Part shown: positions 12,101 to 24,100 of the stretch, one piece after another | Position numbering within the stretch: the stretch's first letter is position 1 | Layout of the letters: every line of letters starts with the position of its first letter | NCBI GenBank assembly: GCA_017506865.1 | Contig: JAFCMP010000035.1 | Span: forward strand, 868,001-932,000 | Length of the DNA: 64,000 nt | Direction: 5' to 3' | DNA from: Tribonema minus | Taxonomy: Eukaryota > Sar > Xanthophyceae > Tribonematales > Tribonemataceae | Translations under genes and position numbers: made by a program | The notes under the pieces: model-generated | The model's database searches: none | What the model saw: the letters and a program-made list of their open reading frames with translations, nothing else | What the model was told of the DNA's origin: nothing

Positions 12101-15100
12101 AATCATGCACAGCACGGCACTCGCATCAGCAAGACTGGCGGGCAAACTATGGTGTACATCTTGGCAGGGCGTGAGCTTACTACTGTGCTTTGCATCAGTT
12201 TTTGCTCTGTGCTACTGTGCTTTGCATCAGTTTTTGCTCAGGACAAATTGCTTACTTGAATCAGGTCAAGCGTGCTTACAAATGTGTCGACAATGTGCAG
12301 GATATGATACGGTAGTTTAGGATGTAATACAGTAGTTTTGAAGGTTGTTAGACACTCGCAACCACAAGTAACAGCACAACAATGAGGACGACAGCAGATA
12401 GCTGCAGCTGCCGAAGCTGACAACACGTGCAGCATCGATATTCAACAAACACGGCCCTCGTACTGCAGTTCATCCATCTGTGCTCTGACATGTACGTTGA
12501 ATTTCACCCCTGCTGCAGTTTTCTGAGACCCCCAAGCTGAGACACTCTTCTCGCTTTTTTTTTCGGATCGCATCTGCTTTGTGCTACTTTGAAGTTGACA
12601 ACAGGTTTACTGAGCAGTTGAGCTGGGCATGGGCTGCGCGAATACAGTAGAACCCACACGCGCACATACCCTTTGCTTCATGGACGCACTTGGGCTATCT
12701 TTCACATTGCGAATCAATGCAGATCATGAGGCGCGTGATCTGATGATGTCCGTCTTGCAAGCCTGCTTGCTAGACTGGCCAGCAGAGCCGCATTGCGTCT
12801 GATCTGTGTCGTAGGACTGAGTCATTCACTAAGTGAGTGCCTACCTGGCCCTCGGGGCAAGGCTTGCACGCCTCTCCGGAGCTGTTGAGCGAGAACGTGC
12901 CCTTGGGGCAGATGGAGCAGTCCCTGCCGCCGTAGCCCGCCTTGCACACTGCAGTGTACAGTTCACAGAGAGCACAAAAGAGTACAGAGAGGGTTCAGTG
13001 CAGTTCAGCGATGCGGTCATGGAACACACCCTTCCGCCATAGCCCGCACTGCACACTGCAAGTTCACTGAGCTTATGAAAATAGATAGAACGGATGTGCT
13101 GCTGCAACGGGGTGGTCGCGCTGACGCTGTTGCCACGATCCACAACTGCTATGCCGAGAGTTAATGCAGCAGTGCGTTCACAGGCAGGTGCAGCAGTGTC
13201 ATGCCGGCATGCGGACGGTCCCTGTGCGTCGCCGCTGGCTCGGCACTCATCAATAATCTTGGGGCTATCTTTTGCATGGAGGACCGACAGAGGTTGTGAG
13301 ATGTGTGATCGGTGTCATTGTTGCATGCCAGCTACTGGAGCAAGAACTCAAAAAGGCAGCTTCTATGAATTTTGCGCAAACAGCTGTCGCTGACGAGGCA
13401 AAGCTCGCAAATTGCGGTGCTGCGGGGATTGAAAGCAGGCACAGGAGTAAACCGTTATGCAGCAGCGCTCCACAGGTACCAACCCTGGCCGTTGGATGAA
13501 CGAACAACAACCTCCCCACCCCCAACCGCATCTCAGATGCTGCATCTCTGACGCCTGCTTTCCCGAGCTTGCTTACTCACTCATTCCAAGCTGCAACGCC
13601 TGCTGCACCCTTGAGGTCTCTTGCTCACTCACTCGCCCACTCATTCACTCACGTGTGCACTGGGTGCGGCGCGCGTTGGGCTGCCACGCGTGCCTCACAG
13701 CAGCGCTCGGCGCACCCGCGGCGCCGAACGGACCGCGCGACGGCCCCACGATGGGCCCCGCCGCGACGCCCTTGAAGTTGATGTTGAAGTTGCTGTCGAG
13801 GGGCAGCTCGCCTGGAATGTCCAGCGCCCTCCGCTTGCGCGAGGCCACGTCGAAACTGCTGGGCTGCGAGGTGATGGCGCTGGGGAACAAGCCCTGGAAC
13901 TGGCCGGGGACCTGTCCCGGGAACTGGCCGGGGAACGCGCCTGGGAAGCCGCCGCCGGGGTACATGTTGAGTAGGGCGTCTCGGCCGCTGCTGTTGTTGC
14001 AGTTGTCGCCGCACTCGGTCCACTCGGCGCAGCTGCGGCATTCGCAACAGGGCAGCGAACGAGACCGCGTATTGTTGGTCCTCATGCGCGCGCGTGGAGT
14101 TGACAGAGTGCGCGCTTCCGTGAACTGCCTGAACTGTTCTTGAACTGTAGCGGCGTCTGGTGTTGCGTACTCGAAGTGCTTCAATTTGTGGAGCAGCGTG
14201 CGCAAAAGTCAAGAGGCACGCGAGCACAACATCGTGTACTCACCTCATCTCCTCAGATACGTCGTCTTGTAGGCCAATGCCCCGGCCGTTGTGAAGCCCG
14301 CATTTGTCTCATGGCACTCGCGGAGGGCACGGCCCAAGCGGCGTGCCTTCATTCTTCACCACATGTGTCACGCTCTGCTATTGAGTCTTAAAAATAATGC
14401 ATTGCCCACTAACGGGCCAGTCCATGCGCGGCAAAACACACTGCCCACTGTTACAGCTCAATACATACCCCTCAACACCCCCCGTACCTGCGGCACTCCT
14501 CGAGCGCGCCGCCCGTCGAGAACCTGCCCGCGGGGCACACCTCGCACGTTGCGTTCACGCCCAGCTCCACCTCCTCCCCGTCGTGCGCGCCGCCGCTGCG
14601 GTCCGCGTACTCCTTGGCACTCGCGTGCTCGTGCTGGTGCTGCTGGTCGAGGGGCGCGTTGGCGCTGAGCAGCAGCGCTCGGCGGCGCGACGCCGCGGCC
14701 GCGCCCTGCGGCGCGCCCCACTGGATGCCGTGGCCCGCCGCGCACACTGCGCGAGGGTTAGGGTTAGGGTCAGTTAGGGTTGGAATTTGTTGCCGTAGCC
14801 CGCCACACACACTGCGTGTGGGTTGGGGTTAAGGTGGGGGTTAGGGCTAGGGTTAGAATCAGGTCCTGAGGGGCGCCCCACGGATCCTGTGGCCCGCCGC
14901 GCACACTGCACGTGGGTTAGCGTTAGGATTAGGGTTGAGGTTGTAGTTGGATGCCGTGGCCTGCAGTGCACACTGCGCGCAGGTTACGCTTAGTGTTAGA
15001 ATGAGATTTATGGCTATAATAGATGCCGTGGCCCGCCGCGCGCACTGCGCACGGCGAGGGTCTGTGTTAGGGTTAGGGTTTGGGTTTGACTTAGGTGGTG

Positions 15101-18100
15101 AAGAACCCCTCACTGCGTACCGTGGCCCACCGCGCACACTGTGTGAGGGTTAGGGTTAGTGCCAAGGTTAGTGTTAGGGTGGGGGTTAGGGTTTGCATTC
15201 GAATTAGGTCTTGGGGCACGCCTCACTGTAAGGCCAGGGCGAGCCAGGCATACTGCGCGGAGTAAGGCGCGTGCAGGACGGAATAGGTGGTGGGGCATCC
15301 GAGTGATGTAGCTGGAGGGCACGGAGGCCAAGCCCCACTTGCATCAACTCAAAGCTCAAGCGGCGCGCGGCGGTGGCGGCAGCATCCTCGGAGGTGCATC
15401 GCTGGACGCTATGGCTGGCCGTACACACTGGTGCGGCATGCATGACATGGACTGAGTTTGATGATAGCAGACATATACCTGGGTGTCAGCTTAAATGCTA
15501 GCACACGCGAATGGCGCTACGATTAATTAGCTGGGCGGCAGAGAGAGCGGCGGCGGCGGCGACGGTGGCGCTTTGATTCGTGTACATGGCAAGCACCGAG
15601 ACCGGTACGCCCTAAGAATGCCGAGTGCAGAAAACAGTGAATGCAATGAACTGTTCCCGACGCGGTCAGGCGCTGCTGAGGGTTGCAGAGCGTTGCTCAG
15701 CAACAGTGCCTTTTGGCGACGTGCGATTGGGCGTCAGAGCAAGTGAGCCGATGCATGCGATTCCGAAGTCCTGCAACAGCCCGCTCTGTCCTTCTATACA
15801 AGGCAACGACGAAAGCATACATTGGGTGCACACAGCTACACTTGCGTTGCGTTTTTGATTCGGTGCTACCTGAGACATGCCGCTGGACCTTGTGGCGTTC
15901 TTTGCATGAGATAATGTAGTTCAGTCAGCAGCGGAAACGACAGTAGCAGGAATGACCACACACGTGTGTTTCACAGCGATTATCAGCAAAACACTGCTTG
16001 ACGTGCGATTATGCAAATGACAGCTATCATGACGCACATGCACATGTGTCAGCGTTGGCTCTATGCTGGCATGATGCTAGAATTAGGGTTAAACTCACCG
16101 CAAGCCGTCTGGGTCTCGTTGGCGGTCTCTCCGTCGTTGCACTCTGCGCACGGGGGGGGGTAGGGGGGGGGGTTGGGGGGTCACGCGGTGAGCAGCGCGT
16201 TGGGCGAGGTGGCCAAGCACCATTCATTCGTCCGTTCTCGCATTGCATTGCCTTGCATTGCATCGCAAGACCGGCAGGGGATGGTGAATACTCGGGAGAA
16301 GAGGACACCGCATGGCCAGCCTGCTGCTGCTCAAGTCCACTGTGCTTCTCATTCACACATGTGACTGAACTGAAGTGCTGTCTGTATTGCTCAGAGGTAC
16401 TCACTGCGGCACGTGGAACTCCCGATGCTGGCCCCGACGTAGCCCTTGGGGCACGCGAGGCACTCCGCTTTCGCGCCGCCGGCGGAGAACGTTCCCTGCG
16501 GGCACTTGGCGCAGCCCTTGCCGCCGTGGCCAGGCAGGCAGGCTGCCAAAAGAGAAGTACAAGCGGAGTACAGTGGATCTCTTGTCATCCCACAGAGTCG
16601 CACAGATTTTACTGAAGGGCACTTTTTTTTTTGTCCAAACGCGCTAGGTATTGAGGCATGTTTGGCGGGAAAGCTCTGCTTGTGCTCCACAAGGGCAGAT
16701 CGTTCAGCACATATTTATGCAATTCCTGGAGTGTCCAGCATGGGTCCATGGCAGTCCAAGGATGTTCATTGCGAGTACCCACAGGTGCAAGAGTGCCTTG
16801 TGCATTGCGCTGCCATTACTAGACATTGTCATGGACACATGAAATGTTCCCGCTGCCAGGCAGGCACGGCGGTCAGAACCGTTGACAAAATGGGTACTTC
16901 CACTTGGAGCATGTGACAAGTAAGATTAAGGAAGGTCACATCTGCAGCTGCAGTACACAGGCACAGATGCCATCCAAGTACTGGCATACATCAGACAACG
17001 TGACAACTGCAGGAAAAACTTCTCGTCGGCAATGGCCGCTGGTGGTGCACAGCGCTCCAGCCGTGGGGCCCGTGCTACGTCACGTGTGCCCGGGCACGCA
17101 AAGCGAGTCCGACGAAGCGCGCACGTGTTGCACCCTCTGCACCAGTGAGCTCAACTGCTCCACGAACGCCTCCGAGTCGCAGGATTGCACTACCAACACC
17201 CTGGATATTTTCTGAGACAAAAATAAGAATACTTGAAGTAGTGATTTAGATGCATACTCTTCGAAGTACATACCATCACACGCAGTCCCCTCCGTGTTGG
17301 TGGTGAAGCCATGGCCGCACGCGGCGCACGCGTCGCGCGTGCCGCCCAGGCTGTAGCTGCCGCCGTCGCAGCGCGCGCACGCGCCATCCTTGAAGCCAAA
17401 TCCGGCAGCGCATACTGCAACCCAAGACAAATAGTTCAAATTTGAAGTTTTGTGAAGAGGAGGTCTCTTGTACGCATCATCAAACCATGACGACTACTTA
17501 TTGCAAGGTGGAGTCCGGTACAGAAGCTTTGAGCAGGCTGCAGTTGCCGCCGTCGCAGCGCGCACACGCACCGTCCTTGAGGCCAAACCCGGCGGCACAC
17601 ACTGTGATTGAGGAAGCAGCAACATTGAGGGTGAATATACAGAGCAGAGGCAGCCGGCACACACGCGGAGGACATGTGTACATATACGCAAAGTGGAGGT
17701 TCGGCACAAGGGGTTTAAGCAGGGTCACATCGGTGGTGCCCGAGCTGTGCTGGTACCCAGGCTGTAACTGCCACTATCGCAGCATTGCGGTCAACGCAGA
17801 CGCCGTGCAGCTTTGCGACAGCGCACATGTGCAGCACCAGGGGGGCGTGACAGCCATCCTGCCGACACAGTAGCATTGCTGCAAAAATCAGCACCACTAC
17901 CGCCTGGAGCACGTCACAATAGCATGTACACAGTTGGGCGCAGTTGAGGACGCGCAAATTATAGTCTGATGCTGTAAGTGCTGCAAGTGAAGGGTCTGGC
18001 CCATGCGGTGCACTCGTGTACTGTGTATTTATTTCGTGTGAGGGGGCGCAAAACGCTCATGCACCTCGATTGCTGCACGTGGCATGCATAAGGCAGGTAG

Positions 18101-21100
18101 CAAGCAGTGCACGCTCGGCCGCGGGTGCGGACTACTGTTGCAACTCTGGCCGCTGCCATTGGACTGCCTGGCCCCCTGAGAGCGCTGTGCGAGACGCGAC
18201 ATAAGATGCTGAACATGAACGACCTGAGTCAGCTCAAATTGCTCGTTTGCAGGGTTGCAGTTACTCACCGCAAGCATCGTGCGCGCCGTTTGACGTCTCC
18301 CCATAGCCGCACGCTGCAACAGCAGTGAATCAGCGGAGCATGGGATGATTGCAGTGTTGAGTCGAGAGAAGATCAAAGGGGCGCTGATCAAGCCTGACCC
18401 TATCTACCCCTAACCCTATCCTTTACCCGCGTCAGTGCATCGCAACGCCTCAAGCACACTCTTGATGCTTTGAGAAACGCAGTTGTTGTCAAAGAGGCAG
18501 CACGTGGCGGCTGTTCACGAAGCATATCGGCAAACAGTCTCACAAGGGCGTGGCGGGCACACATGGATGAACATTACAAGGCCGCCAATGCTGAAGTCGA
18601 CCAACAAATCATAGTGGCGGTCACAGGGCAGGTAGTCAGCGACAGCAGCATTGCAACGCGTTCATGGCATTGCTTGCGAGCATTAGGTGCCGTTGATGCG
18701 ACTGGTATCAGTGGACCATGAGATGATGTTCCCAAAATTATTATGCAGGGCACTTCGCAGCCCCGGCAGCGCCACTCGGCCTTGCATACGGCGCAGGTGC
18801 GCACACGCATTGTCGAGCAGTCTCAGCAAGAGTACATGGGTGTACTCGAGGGAATTAGGAGCTAGCCGCTCGCACGCTCTTACTCCGAGTATCTGCACCA
18901 ATACGCGTTAATGTATTCATGCAAACAATGTGTGCAGATGAATGAATAGTCTCAGACACAACCTCACACCTTGCCATGTCATTCTGCCTCTGCTGCTGGT
19001 GATGCAGCCCTCGTGGCAGCGCTCGCATCTAGGGCCCGTAGGCAGGTATACTGCAGCACACACATGTCATACATACCCATGCATGCTCGGCTGTACCCAC
19101 CTGCGCACGCCGTCTTCCCCGCGCCGCTGGTGATGAACCCGTCGCTGCAGTGCTCGCACTTGGGCCCCTCCCCGCCGCAGCAGTCGCGCTTGCCCCCTGG
19201 CGAATACGTGCCGGCAGGGCAGGTGTTGCAGTCCCTGCCGCCCGTACCGGGCTCGCAGACTGCGGTCCAGGGAGGGTTCACCGGAAGTGCGCAGTTCACC
19301 ATGAGTCCTTAATGAGCACACATGAGGCACTGCGGCAGAGGTGAGCTTGTGCCGCCTGCATACGCCTTTCAAGTCGAAGAATGGGTTCACGGGGAGTACA
19401 GAAGGTTATGTAATGGGCAACATTGGTGCGCTTTGCGGCGGGGCGTGTGCTGCAGTCGCTGCCGCCTACCCCCGGCTTTGTTGGTGTTCGACATGCGCTT
19501 CACAGGGAGTGCGAGCTTGTGCGGGCAATGCCGGACAGTACACACCTGTGGACAGTCGTGTAGTCTAGCTAGTGTATAGCATTCATCACGTCTGCGTATT
19601 GCAGCCGCTGCAGACACCATTGCACCAGCTGACCCCGCAGCACAAGCAGAACAGCTAATTGTATACACAAGTCAGGACGTTTTGTTGCCCTTGCTGGCAC
19701 CAGCTTTGGCGTGTTTGGTTCATGTTGAAGATCACACTCATGACATGAAAGCTCATGATCACGCTCACAACATCGAACAATGCCATACACCTGTCATAGC
19801 GGCTGTTGACGCCGCCGTCTTCGCGTCGTGCCTGCATGCCGCAGACGCTCTGGACTGTAAAAGTCCCACTTTGAAAAAATAAGGTCTACCTCCATTCACT
19901 CAACCAGGTCAAAGGTCAAAGCTCAAAATCACTAAACAGGCTGCGCAGTCCGAGGCCGTGGACGCAGACGCTCGCGCGATTCAGCCTCTGATTGGAACTT
20001 CAACATGACCGCTCGGATGCACACTCACCGTCGCACGCGGTGCGCGCATCGTTGGACGCCGTGCCTGCGGGGCACTTTGTGCAGGCGTCCCTGGTGCCGC
20101 CGGCGCCGTAGCTGCTGTCGGGGCAGCGCTGGCACTTGCCGTCCTGAAGGCCGTAGCCGGCAGCGCACACTGAGAGGGCGCAGGGGCGAGGGGGGGCAGG
20201 TAGGTATGTGCTGGCTCAGCAGTGCTCAGTTGAGAGCTGTAGGTGCAGCAGCAATCAGTCTGCAAGTAACCTGAGGCTGCAGCAGTGCTCAGCTATCGCG
20301 TGCTGCAAAGGTGTACAAGGGTGTGCTTCAACGCTGTCTTTGGGAGTATATGTTTTGATGCTACCGGTAGCAATCCATTCTGCATTGCTCGCTCTGCGCA
20401 TGCACGCTATAGTGCTTTTGCTCCAGGCAGGCATGCTCGTTTATGCAGGGTGTGTATGCTTTGGTGCCAGCTCTGGACTGGCAGTCGTGGAGTATGCTGC
20501 GAGCAGCTCTATGCAGAAGTGCATGGTGACACGTGGCGCTTGCTCATTCGCTCTTTGACAAGACGCTGACCCAGCTCTCGGCACAACTTACCGCAGCCGC
20601 TGCCGTCGCTGTCGGAAGTCTCTCCGCTGCCGCAGCCTGTGGGCAGCAGCAGTGAGCAATTACAGTTGCAAAATGTTATCGTCATTGAAAGTCCCCCATG
20701 GTTTCAGACATGGGTACTGTTCTTGAGCATATGTGTGGCTGCAGAGTACGCGCCTGGTGCAGCAGCGTCAAAGTCATACGCGTCTGGTGCGGCGGAGCAC
20801 TGTGCACGTCGCGGGCGGATTGTTGCACATTGGGGCCGGGCGACACGTTTGTGGCGGCATCAACTCTGAAATTATATGAACAAAAGTTGCAGGGACACGT
20901 CTGCAAGTGACGCTGGGATACGGTCTCCAGGACAAGGCATGTTCAAGTTTGACAGCTGGTCGACTCGATATCCGCGTGTGCCGCGCAGGGCAGGCACGCG
21001 TTTCCATGCTCTTACCCTTGCAGCTGCTCAGACCCGCGGCGTCCGCGTATGTGCCCTCCGGGCAGGCCTCGCATGCGGCGTTCTCGCCACCGGCAGAGCG

Positions 21101-24100
21101 GGTCCCCGGGGGGCACTTGTCGCAGTGGGGGCCGCCGTAGCCGGGGGCGCACACTGCCGTCGAAAGAGCGGAAAGCGGGGAATGACACAAGTTGTGGTTT
21201 ACGTGTGGTGGTGATCCAGTGCGTGCTGCTTGAACTTCGCCCCTCGATCAAGTGATAAGCATTAATGTATTTTGGAGGCAGAGTATGCTGCGCGGTACTG
21301 TGTCCTGACAGACAGACAATAGCCGCATCTATGCGCCATAGGTTTGGATCCTGCCATGCGTGTTGATGTGCGTGCGCAATGACCGCGTGTCGCTGCACGA
21401 GCTCAGAACCCTCAATCGCTCACTACAAGCCCGGAGCTACGCTTGAGAATGTGTGTTGCGCATGTGGGGGGGTGGCAAAAATCGCGTATGCGCTCACAGA
21501 CAGGCGTGCACGAGCGGGATATCATCATGGCTGCTGGCACTTCCTGCACACAACGGCCGCGCAACATGCGCCGCGCTGTCTCGTTGCAGTGCTCAGCAGT
21601 GCACTGCAGTTCTCAACACGAAGGTCACCTCCTGGCACTCGCAGGGCGCCATGCGCAGCATTGCAACCGCCTAGCGAGCGCTGACTGCCACGTACCGTCG
21701 CAGGCGGTGCGGTCATCGTTGGGGAGCGTCCCCTCTGGGCAGTCGTCGCACGCGTCGCGCATGCCCCCTGGCGCCGCCTGCAGCCCTCCGCAGCGGGCGC
21801 ATGTGGGGGGCGCAGCTGCCGCCGGCGCTGCCGTTTCGCCGTCGGCGGCGGCGGCGATCTCGGGCACGCCGTAGCCGCCCAGGCAGACGCACTGCGTGCG
21901 GCATGGGGAGGAGGTCTCTCCGAGGGGGCAAGCTTGGGGGGGGGGGGAAGGGGGGGGAGGGGGGGAGGGGGGGGAGGGGGGGGGGGGTACGGGGTAAGTG
22001 TTGATTCAGGCAGTGTCGCAAGTTTTAGGGTTGGGATACAAAGAGCTGGCCAGGCGCGTCAGTATGTTTGGGTCACGTGCCGCACGACAGTAGCTAGCGC
22101 TGCTGCTGGCAGTGGCAGCAGCCAACAGCGCAGAAGCGTATTAACCAGCGACAGTCGCAGCGGCGGTTGCGGCCGTATTTGTGGAAATGGAAGCCTTTGG
22201 TTCAGAACCACTGGAACGTGTACAGAAGGCAGGGGAATGGGGGCGCTGCAGTTGTTGATAGTCTGATGCAAGGCAATGAGCCAGGCAGAGTGATGCAAGG
22301 TTTGTCGCCCCAGCGCCAGGGTGCTACCAAAGCGCGACGTATGCATATATGGCTGAAAACACGCGTCATGCGATCGTTAAGACTCCACAACACCAGCACA
22401 CCTTTGCAGGTATGCAGGTGTGCTACTCACACGTGGTTTTTGTGCTGTGCCTTACTGCACCAGTGCTGGGCGCGCGGCGCCCCCGCGGCAGCGCTCATAC
22501 TCAGCGCCGACACGCACTTCTGCCCGCGCTAGTTTCACGATACCAGCGCAAACAATAAAAGCTTGTCCTCTTCGGCACTGCTACTGCGTTACTACACCCT
22601 GCCTGGTACGTGTCGTTGCCTATCGCCCCCCTGTGCAGTAACGCTGCGCCGGAACGGACACGGCGCCCACTGCCTCAGTGCTCAGACTCAGTGCCATCAT
22701 GTGCCTTCGCACACGCTCTGACTGCAGCTGAGAGCACTGCAGAGTCTGAATATGCTGCAACTGCATTGCCGCACCCAGCCTGGCACTTCTGGTTGCTCAT
22801 CCATGCAGTACTCTGCGCCAGATACGGGTTAGGGCTAGGATTAAAGTTAGGGCTAGGGTTAAAGTTAGGGTAAGGGTTAGGGTGGTCGCTCGCCCGTGCA
22901 GTACGCTGCGCCAGATATGAGTTAGGGCTAGGGTTAGGATTAGGATTAGGGTTAACGCAGGGTCAGTATTACGGTCAGTGTGAGGGCAGTCGCTCACCCG
23001 TGCAGTACGACGCGCTGGCGCCGGACACGGTGCCCTCGCGGCAGTGCTCGCACTCTGCGCCTATGCCGCCGGGCGAGAACGTGCCGTCCTTGCACTCATC
23101 ACACTGGCGGCCGCCGTGGCCGGGTGCGCAGGCTGCGGGTTCAGGAACAGTACACAAACGGTACATGCACGCAGGCGGGAGGTCAGGAACAGAGCCATTT
23201 TTCACCTGTGCTATAGTTCAAGAGCGCGCTGGTTTCAGAATCAGTTGCGACTGTGTGCTGGGACGGAAAGAATGCGTGGGTCGTGTTGTCGATGCCGTGC
23301 TTGTAGCGGCATCGGCAGCCGCCGCCGTGGCCGCAGCGCGTCTGGACGCGTAACGGGGTGCAGACGCAACGCACACGTCGTCGTTTGCGTACACCATTCG
23401 CTGTGGCAGCGCGTGCGCTTCGGGCCTGGCACTGCATTCGCGGCTGCAGCGTGCCGCCCGTTGAGCGTGAAAGAGCGCATCTTCCGCGCAGCAGGACTCG
23501 TGCAGCGGCCATGTCAATTGTGCAAACACCACACAAACACAGCACGGATCCTTCGTGCCTATCGTTCGGAAGCAGGCTGCACCCACTGTCGCGGCGCGTA
23601 CGCTCACGGTTTGAACCAATCTCAAGAGTACGAATGTACAGCCTTGCGTGTACGCTCTCTGTACTGTATTCGCTGGTGGCATCGAGACCCCGCAGCGCCT
23701 CTGCCATACCGCCGCCACGTTGGATTGCGCAACTGGGTTCATACAGAACAACAACGCAACTCGTCATTCGTCCGCGCACGCCACTCACCATCGCAGCGCG
23801 TGTGCTCGGGGTCCGGCACCCTGTTGTCACGGCACGTCTCGCACGGCGCCGTGGAGCCGCCCTTGCTGTACGTGAGCTTGTCGCAGGGCGCGCAGTCCGC
23901 TCCGCCGTAGCCCGGCAGGCACACTGCGGCAAGCACAACAAATGAGATTCGATGAGCTTGGTAAGGGGGTGGGCTGGTAAGATCTCATGATGGGTGTGGA
24001 ATTGTCGGATGGCACTGCTCCGCCAAAGCCGGCAGGCACACTGGAGCAAGCACATCAAATGGGATCTGAGCCTCAGCCAAGGGCATAGTTGGGGGAGCGG

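Noticed and set aside
13372-13412. CTGACGAGGC as a second hammerhead core
   Set aside because: No GAAA box or stem III partner at the right distance.
14228-14330. Exon reading CHETNAGFTTAGALAYKTTY before a GTGAGT donor
   Set aside because: No acceptor in the needed phase, and a TGA precedes the donor in that frame.
14754-15190. TTAGGG repeats as a true telomere
   Set aside because: Tracts are short, degenerate, scattered and flanked by exon copies on both sides, so they are interstitial.
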